Source: Actinomadura sp. K4S16
GTDB lineage: Bacteria; Actinomycetota; Actinomycetes; Streptosporangiales; Streptosporangiaceae
Assembly (NCBI RefSeq): GCF_008327685.1
Contig: NZ_BDDE01000017.1
Coordinates: forward strand, 310,001 to 374,000
DNA length: 64,000 nucleotides
Reading direction: 5' to 3'
In this document: piece after piece, positions 1 through 7,883 of the stretch
Layout: each line of letters begins with the position of its first letter
How positions within the stretch are numbered: the first letter of the stretch is position 1
The notes under the pieces: generated by a model
What the model was told of the DNA's origin: nothing
Seen by the model: only the letters and a program-made list of their open reading frames with translations
Database searches by the model: none
Program-made: the position numbers and the translations under genes

Positions 1-2
1 CA

Positions 3-104
3 CTGCCCTCGCACCCTGAACATCCGGAGCTGCGCCCAGAAGATCTCAAGCCCTACCTCAAGGACTGGAGCCCCTACGGCCCAGAGGAACGACGGGCTTG
101 GTAA
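3..104 (+). CDS. C-terminal fragment of an unidentified protein
   Basis: An open frame enters from the left edge and ends at TAA (102-104). It gives 33 residues rich in Pro, Glu and aromatic residues, ending in ERRAW. About 70 percent of third codon positions are G or C, as in genes of this genome, so I read it as the tail of a gene cut by the window edge. Too little is present to name a family, and the true start lies outside the window. Confidence 0.4.
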   Translation: MPSHPEHPELRPEDLKPYLKDWSPYGPEERRAW

Positions 105-493
105 AAGATCGGATGTCCCTTCCTGGGCAGCCTCGTAGAAACGACGCCCTGGGTCGTCCGCTGCCGAGGACGCACTCGCCGTCCGCGATCACACCGTGAT
201 CGTCGATCACACCAACGCAGGCAAAAAGGGTACAGCGAGTCTTTTTCAGCGCACACCGAACTGCCGGCGAAAAAGGCTCAATTTTTCGACGCTGGCCCAG
301 TACCTCTGGTACTCACCCTGGCCATGTTGGCCTCGTCATCGCCCCCGGCAAAGTGATCGCTGCCCGCTGCTCAACCTGCCACCCGGCAATCGGCGTTGAG
401 ACCTACCGCCGGACTGACTGAGTGGGCACTACTCAACCTCTCCTTGTCTGGAGCAATCAGAAGCCCGCATGATTCCATAGTCCAATCCGCAAC
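105..493. other. 389-bp stretch without a supported gene
   Basis: Short open frames exist on both strands, but none has a ribosome binding site, typical codon use or a recognisable protein. The stretch separates the partial gene at the left edge from the A+T-rich gene on the opposite strand. I see no clear terminator or promoter in it. Confidence 0.4.
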
Positions 494-1867
494 TCAAGGC
501 CTGTAATCAATGCCGACTACAACACTATTTCCTCGCTGCAAAGACACTTGCATCATTTCTTTCAATCGATCCTCTGTTAGACTTGGACTCCCTATCCAAT
601 TCCTCTTAAGTAGATCAATAAAAAGCGTGCCGGTTACATGCCGCTTCACAAGTCCAGGCCCCAGACGCTTTCCTTTTTTTGGCCCCAAGATCGCCGGATC
701 CTCTAGGATCAAAAGAAGGTATGATAGGGGCAGGTATGGCCCTCCCATGAGTCTAGGGGTATCCGGATACATGGGCGTTGCCTCGGCGAGTTTTAGATAC
801 ATCCAGTCATCGCCGATTCGCCAATGCGCTGGCTCGGTCGGCATGACCCTACACTCTTCAGTCCATCGACTCATGCGGCTAATCTGATCTTCAAGACGAG
901 CATCCACATAGATGACATCATCGGAAGACTTCAGTTTTTTGTACTGAACGCCGACAAGCGAGTTTGCATTTCGATAAAAATACAAAAGATCCACACCCAA
1001 CCTGCTCTCGATGGGAGTAGCATTAACGTTAAATATCTCCAGTACATGCCCGTTTCCGTCATCGAACGACTGCACGTCATGACGAAGATTCTCACTTCCG
1101 CTGCTGATCCAGCCAGGCATCACCCTGCTGTCCGCCTCGATTAGTGACTGCTCGCTCGGGGTGGTCAGGTCAGCGAGAGATAGCCTTCCACGAATTGGCG
1201 TGGGTCTCCTCGCCGCTGCAACACCTTCTTCGAGATCGCCGGCTTCCCGCATCTCGATGTCGTTGAGGCCAGAAGAGAATGGATCGTCGGCGGACTCTGG
1301 AGGGCTCCAGGCGGCTAGGATGCTCGAAGAGAATCCCGCCGCACGCAAGGCAGTGAGCATTGCGTCACGCTCAAGTTGCCAAATGTCCGCTGCTGAGCCA
1401 GTGAATGGGATCTTTTTTGCTCCAGCAAGTTGACGAACTGTCTCCAATATTTGAGCTATATCATCTCGCCGCGAGACCGCAATCCTTTCCAGCGCGTAAC
1501 CCTGGCGATTCGAGAGTTGTTCGGCATGGCCCGGGCGGGACGTCTCCAAGAAACCTCTTAGCTGGAGGTGGGTTTCCGGATCGACATAAGGAATCATCTC
1601 TGAAAAGATCTCAGAAAGCCGCAGCGCCGGGCTTATCATCTGAATATGGTCGACAGACAACTGCTCTTCGATAATGCGTTCTTTTGCGCTGCGCACTTGA
1701 CGCGGACTTGCGTATGCTATTCCAACTAGCAGCAACTCTGTCGAGAAAGTGAATATCCAGCACACGTCAGGCCGAAGAGTTCCGATATTAGGCTTGAGGA
1801 CCGCTTTTCTAAAAGGACCGACAGATAGAGATCTGCTACCGTCTCTCAAAATGATTACATATGACAT
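494..1867 (-). CDS. A+T-rich orphan protein, possible PD-(D/E)XK-like nuclease core
   Basis: 457 residues; function not recognised. I chose the ATG at 1867 because a GGAGG sits five bases upstream; the frame stays open further upstream but without such a site. In the C-terminal half, a Glu followed by GVDLLYF, about ten residues and then VQYKKL resembles the E...D...QxK spacing of restriction-endonuclease-like folds of the Mrr type. That assignment is pattern recognition, not proof. No signal peptide or membrane segment is obvious. Base composition is close to half G+C, far below the rest of the window, with many AT-ending codons, so recent transfer is likely. It lies next to gene fragments and a toxin/immunity pair, a setting typical of defence or mobile-element cargo. 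Confidence 0.8.
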   Translation of the reverse strand: MSYVIILRDGSRSLSVGPFRKAVLKPNIGTLRPDVCWIFTFSTELLLVGIAYASPRQVRSAKERIIEEQLSVDHIQMISPALRLSEIFSEMIPYVDPETHLQLRGFLETSRPGHAEQLSNRQGYALERIAVSRRDDIAQILETVRQLAGAKKIPFTGSAADIWQLERDAMLTALRAAGFSSSILAAWSPPESADDPFSSGLNDIEMREAGDLEEGVAAARRPTPIRGRLSLADLTTPSEQSLIEADSRVMPGWISSGSENLRHDVQSFDDGNGHVLEIFNVNATPIESRLGVDLLYFYRNANSLVGVQYKKLKSSDDVIYVDARLEDQISRMSRWTEECRVMPTEPAHWRIGDDWMYLKLAEATPMYPDTPRLMGGPYLPLSYLLLILEDPAILGPKKGKRLGPGLVKRHVTGTLFIDLLKRNWIGSPSLTEDRLKEMMQVSLQRGNSVVVGIDYRP

Positions 1868-2325
1868 TTTTCCTCCACTTGAAGAATGAATGGTATCCTG
1901 TACTGAACGGCGGAAGACTGAGTGCGTCACCTACCTCGGTCCCAAGTTCGGGGTAACGTATCCGCTATTAGACATGCGCGTCCAACTACCTCGAAAAACG
2001 CAACAGTGACAAACAGAGCCATGGGGCTCTCGTACGCCGGATGTCATATCAGGCCCCACCGTAAGCGGGTGAGGATCAGGGCTCGCACATAGCCCGTGCG
2101 CCCGGAAGCGGGCTTCCTGCCGTCGGGGTTGCCGATGGGGACGGGTCCGGCTCATACCGTAAGTCTCGCGGCACGGCGGGCCTTTTTCATCGAACTGCAC
2201 CCGAGTGTTGGGAAGTTGCCGCACGGGCTCGGTGCAGCGCGCACGGGGCCCGTGCGGCGTTCCGCCTACCCGGGCCCTTCGCGCGTGGCGCGGTGTGCTG
2301 GCCTCGCCGGTCTACCAGCGGGTTT
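1868..2325. other. 458-bp stretch without a supported gene
   Basis: G+C rises back to chromosomal level in this stretch. From about 2241 the sequence matches the block at 5767 onward, so its right half is the 3-prime flank of the decayed ParB-like copy. No start codon with a ribosome binding site gives a believable protein. A promoter for the gene at 494-1867 should lie near 1870-1960, but I could not fix it. Confidence 0.4.
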
Positions 2326-2545
2326 CACCCTGCCGCCCATGATGCGGCATGCGCTCGCGTCGTCGGCATTCAGGAAGACGACCGGCAACTCCGTGACGCC
2401 GGTCTGCCGGGCCTTGTGGAGCCGGTGCCATCCGTCAGATCACGATCGGCGTCCCCACTTCGGAAAGCGGAACGGCCAGGAGCGGGTGGGACAGATCTAC
2501 CGTCTCCGCGTGATCTTGGTCGACGCGGATGAGTGCGCCGAGCCC
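2241..2545. repeat. Diverged direct repeat, copy 1 (ParB-like gene and 3-prime flank)
   Basis: This block aligns with 5767 to about 6060 over roughly 300 bp with many substitutions and a few indels. Conserved stretches include a GC-rich flank and the whole ParB-like coding core on the minus strand. It is an old duplication, or two related mobile-element remnants. Ends are approximate because similarity fades. Confidence 0.6.
2326..2515 (-). pseudogene. Frameshifted ParB-like small protein (copy 1)
   Basis: The minus strand encodes DLSHPLLAVPLSEVGTPIV, then hits a stop. The next part of the same protein, DGWHRLHKARQTGVTELPVVFL, continues in another frame. The break lies near 2432-2436. The intact paralogue at 5839-6120 reads straight through this point. 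The DGWHR...A...G pattern is that of ParB/Srx-fold proteins found beside conjugative elements in actinomycetes. The 5-prime part is missing, and another length difference occurs near the 3-prime end. It is therefore a dead copy. Confidence 0.7.
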
Positions 2546-2820
2546 GCCGATGCAGCGGCCCTGCTCGCAGGCTTGGATGCGCATCGCGGTCAGGACACGG
2601 TGCCGTGCCCGCAGCACCTCGCGCTGCGACTGCGCGCCCAGCATCCTCATGAGCGCACGGTGTGCCGGCTCGTTCATGCGACGGGACCGAACGCCTCCGG
2701 CAGCCACAGAGGTCGTCGCCGGGCCGCGTGATGGGGCACGCAGCTGAGCGGACGAAACACCCAAATGCAACTGAACCCATGGCAAATGTAACCACACCCC
2801 CGTTGCATTTGCGCGTGAGC

Positions 2821-3250
2821 ATGAATCTGGACGGCCTGGTGGAACGCCTGCGCACAGCAGGCGGCGACTCGTCTGGACGTGGAGGTCAGGTCGGCCGCCG
2901 ACGAGTTGCCACGGTCGTTGACCTCGACACTTAGCGCCCTGGCGGACCTTCCGGGCGGCGACACGATCATCCTGGGGCTCGACGAGGCGACAGGCTTCCG
3001 GCCGGTACCGCTCACCGACCCGCAGAAGCTCAAGCAAGGCATCGCCGTGAAGGCACGCTCCTTCACCCCACCCCTCCGGATCACCATGGAAGACGGGGTT
3101 GTCGAGGGAATGCCGGTTGTCATCGCGCACGTTCCCGAGTGCGATCCCTCGGCGAAACCATGCCGCGTGACCGGATCCGGCAGAGCCTACCTGCGCGGGT
3201 AAGACGGAGACTTCCAACTGTCATCCCTTGAGGAGCAGGCGTTCCTCAAA
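2821..3250 (+). pseudogene. Broken AlbA_2-type putative DNA-binding protein gene
   Basis: The reading starts at an ATG (2821) with an amphipathic N-terminus, shifts frame near 2868-2872, then reads 107 residues containing LTSTLSALADLPGGDTIILGLDE. This is typical of the AlbA_2 (RecG-associated, COG2865-like) domain. A TAA at 3200-3202 replaces the expected aromatic codon after AYLRG, yet the next codons (DGDFQLSSLEEQAFL) still match the family. Similarity stops near 3250, where a fragment of an unrelated gene is joined. One frameshift, one nonsense mutation and a truncation make it a pseudogene. Confidence 0.75.
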
Positions 3251-3260
3251 CTTCCTCAAC

Positions 3261-3506
3261 CTGCCCGGCTCGGTCTCCGACATCCCGGCCGAGGCCCCCA
3301 GCTACCGCCTCTCGCTCGTCCTGGCCCACCAACACCTGTCCCAACTGCCCAAGGACCTGCGCGACACGGTCTCCGCCGACGCCCGCAACAAGATCTATAT
3401 CGCGGCCTCACCCGAGGACGCCGCAGAGCTCGCTCGGCACACCGGCCCCGTCCTCTCCGCACCTCCAAGCTCCAACGAGCCAGGCATGGCCGAATTACTT
3501 GAATAG
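3261..3506 (+). pseudogene. C-terminal fragment of a VirD4/HerA-like conjugation ATPase
   Basis: About 80 residues read SYRLSLVLAHQHLSQLPKDL, followed by ARNKIYIAASPEDA. This is the pattern around the last ATPase motifs of TraM-recognition/HerA-type coupling ATPases from actinomycete conjugative elements. Nothing of the Walker A or B regions precedes it; it is fused directly to the AlbA_2 remnant. It ends at TAG (3504-3506). I infer a deletion that joined two gene remnants of a former integrative element. Confidence 0.6.
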
Positions 3507-3754
3507 GACCGCCCACGCCGTTGCCCACCCTGTCGCGGTGGCAAATGAGAACAATCCTGAAGGTTTGGAGCGGCGAGACATCACGAAAACGCATGCGAGT
3601 ACCGCAGTCTCGGCACCGTGCACGTGCAAAGTCCGCGCGTGCGCGCTTACATAGGGACCGGCGTGATCCGGCATTTGCCCCGGTATGTCAAGGACACGCC
3701 CGGTGAGCCGTCCGGCGGATCGGTTCGCCTTAACCCAGTGGAAGGGCTGCGAGC

Positions 3755-5278
3755 GTGGGTGTGGACAGGCCCCCCGGTGCGCAGGACCCTGAGTCCACCG
3801 ACAAGCCCACACCACCGGGCAACGCTGGTGAGTCTCCGTCCACCACTCCCGGCGCGGACGGCAGAACCCCCCGCATGGACAGCCTCAGAGCAGCAGGCTG
3901 GAAGTTCCCTGAGCGGCCGGACGTCAGTGACGACGGTAAGGGCCAAACTGGCGAATCCTCCTCCACCGACCTGGCCAGCGAGAAGCCGAAGACCCCGGCC
4001 GATCCGTCAGCCGAAACCGGCGCCAAGACCAAGGAGGAGCCGGAGACCAGCGAACCCGAAGGCAGCTCCCAGCCTCCCGAAGAGCACGACCGCAGCAAGA
4101 CCGACCCAGCTCAGAGCGGCGGCGCAGAAGCGGAGAATTCTGGCCAGGCCAAGCCAGAGGACCCGCGCCAAGACGAGAGTGAGCGAGAGGACGGCGACCG
4201 CGGCTCCGGGGTCGGCCAACCCGAGACCGGCGAGGTGGGAGGGCAGGACGACCGCGACGAGGGTCCGCGCCCTCAGAACAACACCGGCCCCGCCGTGGTC
4301 GGCAGCAGCGACGACAAGACCGACGGTGACGACTCCGAGGATATCGACCCGCCCACACCTCAATCCTCTGAGCAATGGCCCGGCCCCCGCGTCGAGACCA
4401 CCGACGACCCCGAACCGATTCAGCGCACCCCTCCAGCCGACGCCTCCCAGCCACCCGCCCAACCCCACTCCCGCCTGCAGAGCCTGGCCCTGGCCCGCGC
4501 AGAACAACTCGCGGCCGCGGAACGCAACCGAGCCGTCTTCCAAGACACCCCCGCCGAGCCCGGTGATACCAGCCAGGCAATTCCCTCGCAGACCGACATC
4601 GGCCAACCCAGCGAAGAGGGCAAGAAGACCGAGACCTCGCCCGTCGAGCAGCAGGGTGCGCAGGCGGCGAGCGAGAACGGCGAGACCACCACCGAATCCA
4701 GCAACCGCGATGCCTCGCGCCCCGAGCTAGGGGGTGACGGATGGGTCGAGGGGACGCCGCCCGCAGAGGCTATCGACGAGGTTCCTGATGAAGTGATCGG
4801 CCGGAATGGGCAGCCACTCGCCGATGCGGCCAGCGACACCTCCTCCCAAGCCACCACCGCCCTCAGCAGCGACGACACCGGCAACGTCAAACCACTCGAC
4901 GTCGGCACCTACGCCGATCTCAAGAAACGCGAGAAGGTCGGCGACAATCTCGAACACGACCACATTCCCTCCTCGGCGGCGCTCAAGAAGTCTAAGGAAA
5001 AGGACCTCGGTCGCAAGCTGACCCCTCAGGAAGCGAAGGCAGTCCACGATCAGGGCACGGCCATAGAGGTACCGAAAAACGTTCACGCGAAAGGCGACAC
5101 GTGGCGGGGAAAGAACACGCAGGAAAAGATCGAGGTCGACGCCGCTGACCTCAGCACGGCCGCTGAGAGGGACTACACTACGACCCGGAAGAACCTCATT
5201 GACGAGGGCTACTCACCCGAGGCCGTCGACGCGGCCATCAAAAAGATGCGCGAGGCGAACCGAAAGAAGGGGATATGA
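3755..5278 (+). CDS. Polymorphic-toxin-like protein with C-terminal HNH-type nuclease domain
   Basis: 507 residues from GTG 3755 (GGAAGG nine bases upstream; an in-frame stop lies just before). Residues 1 to about 380 are low-complexity, rich in Pro, Glu, Asp, Ser and Thr, with no membrane segment or classical secretion domain. From about 382 a compact domain begins: a GTYADLKKREK block, then LEHDHIPSSAAL, then LGRKLTPQEAKAV and a Lys/Arg-rich end. The HDH motif and its spacing match toxin tips of the HNH/EHD-like nuclease type seen in polymorphic toxins; the activity itself is inferred. The gene overlaps the next by four bases (ATGA), as expected for toxin followed by immunity protein. How the protein would be exported is not visible. 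Confidence 0.75.
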   Translation: MGVDRPPGAQDPESTDKPTPPGNAGESPSTTPGADGRTPRMDSLRAAGWKFPERPDVSDDGKGQTGESSSTDLASEKPKTPADPSAETGAKTKEEPETSEPEGSSQPPEEHDRSKTDPAQSGGAEAENSGQAKPEDPRQDESEREDGDRGSGVGQPETGEVGGQDDRDEGPRPQNNTGPAVVGSSDDKTDGDDSEDIDPPTPQSSEQWPGPRVETTDDPEPIQRTPPADASQPPAQPHSRLQSLALARAEQLAAAERNRAVFQDTPAEPGDTSQAIPSQTDIGQPSEEGKKTETSPVEQQGAQAASENGETTTESSNRDASRPELGGDGWVEGTPPAEAIDEVPDEVIGRNGQPLADAASDTSSQATTALSSDDTGNVKPLDVGTYADLKKREKVGDNLEHDHIPSSAALKKSKEKDLGRKLTPQEAKAVHDQGTAIEVPKNVHAKGDTWRGKNTQEKIEVDAADLSTAAERDYTTTRKNLIDEGYSPEAVDAAIKKMREANRKKGI

Positions 5279-5721
5279 CTACGGTCACCGGCGAGATCGC
5301 CGTGCTGCTGGATGTGCTCGGCCGCCGCCAGGGCGACGACCGGATCCTCGACGCCGTCGCCTTGGTGGGCCCCACGATGGAGGTCGAGGAGTTCGACTTC
5401 GACGGCGAGAAGTCGACCTACTACATCTTCAAACCAGCCGGCACCGACCTAATCTTCGAGGACAAGGTCCTCGTGTCGGCCATGGTCCGCACCCAACCGG
5501 ACCCCCAGGACGCGGCCTACGGCCTGTACCCGCGACCCACCGCCCTCGTGGACGGGCTGTCGCCCACCGCGACCCGTGCCGAGGTGACCGCCTTCCTCGG
5601 CACGCCGGAACGCGTCGGGCCGAGCTTCGACCGGTACCAGGTCAACGAGCACTACCTGCACTTCGAGTTCGACCAGAACGGCCGGACCGCCCGAATCACC
5701 GCCCTGTTCGAACCGAACTGA
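5275..5721 (+). CDS. Probable cognate immunity protein
   Basis: 148 residues, acidic, with no membrane segment or signal peptide, so it should be cytoplasmic. It starts inside the stop region of the toxin gene (ATGA overlap), which implies translational coupling. The predicted fold alternates beta-strands: LSPTATRAEVTAFLGTPERV followed by VNEHYLHFEFDQNGRTARIT. I do not recognise a named immunity family. The role rests on the acidic composition, size and strict coupling to a nuclease-type toxin. If right, it binds the C-terminal toxin domain and blocks its active site. Confidence 0.65.
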   Translation: MTTVTGEIAVLLDVLGRRQGDDRILDAVALVGPTMEVEEFDFDGEKSTYYIFKPAGTDLIFEDKVLVSAMVRTQPDPQDAAYGLYPRPTALVDGLSPTATRAEVTAFLGTPERVGPSFDRYQVNEHYLHFEFDQNGRTARITALFEPN

Positions 5722-5766
5722 CCCGATGGTTATGACTGCCGCACCGGGCCGCACCCTCCACCGCAC

Positions 5767-6060
5767 GCACGGGGCCCGGGCGGCGTCCCGCCTACCCGGG
5801 CCCTCGCGCGTGGCACTGTCCGTGCCGTATCTGCCGGTCTACCAGCGGCGTTCGATGCTGCCGCTCATGAGTCGGCATGCGCGCTCGTCATCGACATCCA
5901 GGAAGATGACCAGCAACTCCGTGATGCCCGTCTGTCTGGCCTTGTGGATTCGATGCCATCCGTCGTTGACGATCGGCGTTCTTACCTCGGGGAGCGGAAC
6001 GGCCAGCAGCGGGCGCGACAGGTCCGCGGCTTCCGCGACCGTCGCGTGCGTGACCGGGTA
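5767..6060. repeat. Diverged direct repeat, copy 2 (ParB-like gene and 3-prime flank)
   Basis: Partner of 2241-2545 in the same orientation. The coding part is intact here. The two copies flank the AlbA_2/conjugation fragments and the toxin/immunity pair, so they may mark a duplicated element end. Ends are approximate. Confidence 0.6.
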
Positions 6061-6120
6061 GCGGGTAGCCTCCTGAGCGGCGAGAGCGACGTCCCATGCC
6101 CACCCGAGTAGGACGAACAC
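5839..6120 (-). CDS. Small ParB/Srx-fold-like protein (copy 2)
   Basis: 93 residues from a GTG at 6120. The frame extends upstream without a better start, and related proteins usually have 10-15 more residues, so the N-terminus may be eroded. The N-terminal part is hydrophobic-helical (FVLLGWAWDVALAAQEATRY). Next comes PLPEVRTPIVNDGWHRIHKA, the ParB-nuclease-like signature with the DGWHR loop. Family members sit beside conjugation and replication genes of actinomycete integrative elements. Their biochemical role is not established, and I do not infer nuclease or CTPase activity. Confidence 0.55.
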   Translation of the reverse strand: MFVLLGWAWDVALAAQEATRYPVTHATVAEAADLSRPLLAVPLPEVRTPIVNDGWHRIHKARQTGITELLVIFLDVDDERACRLMSGSIERRW

Positions 6121-7017
6121 TTGGTCGTACGGGTCGTCTGACGTGTCGTTCCGTCCGGCGGACGCTACCGGCGTAGCGCGCTATGTCCTCCATGCCGCGC
6201 GTGATTCGCTCGTCGTCGTCGGCCGCGATCGCGGCGAAGGTCGTGGTCACCGTGCTCAGCAGATCGGTCAGAATCACGCGAGCGGCAGCCCAGCAGGACA
6301 CCCAATGCGCCGGGATCCTCCAGACGCAGACCCTCGCCGGGAGGCTGGGAGTGCCAAAGGCGGAGCTGGCGGCCCAGTTCCCGTTGCCGTTCAGGTGTCG
6401 GCCTCTCCGCAAGCGCACCCGGTAGGCGTTCCAGGACAGCCCGCCACGCATCCCCGATGGTTCCGGCATCCAGCAGCCGTGGCGCCCGGATGCCTGCCGT
6501 GACGCGGAGCTCCTCGAAGCCGCGGACCGTTTCCAATCAATCGTGCAACCACCGGCGTACCTTCAGCACCATCCGGCCCCCCGGCACGACCCGCTGATAT
6601 CAAGCGTCCGAAAGGCGGCCTCCAGGTCCCGCGTGCCGTCGAACGCCGGGCTGGCCATCGCACCACGGATCGCCGACTCGATGAGCACATCCAGCACGCG
6701 GCCGGTCGCGACCACGAGGCGAAGGCCAATGCGACATATGGGTCGGCACCACCCACCGCAGCCTCCTGCGACCGCTCGCCCATCTCGGCGTGCCGTGGAG
6801 GGGCTTCAACGGTTGAGCCGCCACATCACGCGGGTCGGCCGTGTTCGCTCGTTGGCCGCTCCGGCTCGTGGAGGATCACCGCGCTCAGGCCATAGCGATG
6901 GCTCGCAACGCCTCCGCCAGCCTGGTACTCCGCTCTTCGACAAAGAGCCAGAGTGGTCGGCAGGGGCGTCGGTGCAGGGTCTTGTGTGGTCGGATCTGAG
7001 CATTCGGCAATACGCGG
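6121..7017 (-). other. Decayed region with possible gene remnants
   Basis: About 900 bp without an intact gene. Two minus-strand pieces look once-coding. Around 6145-6330 the frame reads ILTDLLSTVTTTFAAIAADD and on to RITRGMEDIARYAG, an amphipathic helical segment. Around 6545-6730 another frame reads RLVVATGRVLDVLIESAIRG, continuing AMASPAFDGTRDLEAAF. Neither has a start or full length, and frames change between them. They fit remnants of genes that lay upstream of the ParB-like gene. I cannot assign a family. Confidence 0.4.
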
Positions 7018-7027
7018 TTACGGGATT

Positions 7028-7107
7028 GGGAAGCGGGATGGGATTGTTAGGCGGGCGTTGGGTGGGGTGGGGCCTGGAGCCGGTCTACGGCGGACCCCGT
7101 AGGGGGT
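7028..7107 (+). repeat. 80-bp direct repeat, left copy
   Basis: Positions 7028-7107 match 23903-23982 without gaps, 75 of 80 bases identical, same orientation. The block has several G-runs (7053-7072 region) able to form a G-quadruplex, and ends in the left arm and loop of a hairpin. The two copies are 16,875 bp apart and bracket the FxS/TIR island. They could be remnants of element ends or att-like sites, or the product of a duplication. Confidence 0.8.
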
Positions 7108-7122
7108 CCGCCGTAGACCGGC
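7079..7122. repeat. Perfect 20-bp inverted repeat with 4-base loop
   Basis: Left arm 7079-7098, loop GTAG (7099-7102), right arm 7103-7122; all 20 pairs match. On the minus strand it lies near the end of the recombinase frame, so it could stop transcription. It lacks a T-run on either side. The right-hand copy of the direct repeat carries only the left arm, so similarity ends close to the centre of this dyad. Confidence 0.8.
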
Positions 7123-7883
7123 GCGCGATCCCGTTTCGGCGGCCCCGATCGCCGCAGCCGCCGCGTCGTGCTGGGTGCCGACGATCTCGGACGTGATCGT
7201 GACCTCGCAGTCCATGCGGCCGGTCTTCCGGTCGTAGCGCATCCGCAACCGGAGCACATCCAGCAGCCGCCGCAGCACCGGCCCTGGAACCCGCCCCGGA
7301 TCGATCGCTCCGGCCGGGAGCAGATCCAGCAGTTCAGGGTAGGGGCGCGGGGGCGCCGCACTCCGGACTTCTCGTAGCTTGGCTTGTGCGGCTTCCAGGT
7401 CGGCGGCGATCTGAGCGGCGCGTTCGTTGATGTTCTGGACGAACGCCTCGCTGGGGTCATCTAGTTGTTCAAGCGGATCCAGCACCCGCGCCCGGCGACG
7501 ACCGAGATCCGCGATCTCGGTTACCAGGGCTGCGACATGCCCTTCGTGTTCACGCAGGTGTCGATCATCCAGCCGGACGAGCAGCGTCTCAAGACGCCCT
7601 CGGCGATGGGCACCGAAGATCTCCCGATTGAAGAAGTCGTTCAGCCCCGCGATGAGAGGCTCTTCACGGATCCGCACGACCGCGGGATGCCCTTCAGGCA
7701 GGTGAGAACGTTTCGGGCTGCAGACGTAGTACAGCCGCCCCGATCGTTCTTGCCGAACATCCGGCGTTCGCAGTCGGCACAGGTGATGTAGGACCGCAGG
7801 ACGTACGGGTGTTCGGTGTCTTCGGCATCTGTTCGGCCGGGACGGCTGGGTCACGTCCACTGGAGTGGTGTCAGAGTTGATCT

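Larger units (their letters stand above)
7018..7850 (-). pseudogene. C-terminal half of a large serine recombinase
   Basis: On the minus strand, from about 7850, the sequence reads YVLRSYITCADCERRMFGKN, the zinc beta-ribbon of large serine recombinases. A frameshift follows near 7730. The frame then continues YYVCSPKRSHLPEGHPAVVR, a long Arg/Glu/Leu-rich coiled-coil region and a tail. The N-terminal resolvase domain with the catalytic serine is absent. The break coincides with the IS256-type element that begins at 7884, so the insertion probably removed or displaced it. The reading frame runs through the 20-bp hairpin at 7079-7122. This enzyme may once have mobilised the neighbouring island. 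Confidence 0.75.

Noticed and set aside
196..399. 67-codon plus-strand frame near the left edge
   Set aside because: No ribosome binding site, odd composition, no similarity I can recognise.
3618..4730. 370-codon plus-strand frame overlapping the toxin gene
   Set aside because: It is extremely Pro/Arg/Thr-rich with no motif. The overlapping frame has the toxin domain, ribosome binding site and coupling to the immunity gene.
7028..7107. Reading the 80-bp repeat as a tRNA-type attachment site
   Set aside because: It cannot be folded into a tRNA end and lacks a CCA- or T-loop-like sequence. Serine recombinase sites normally share only a short core, so 80 bp of identity is not by itself proof of att sites.
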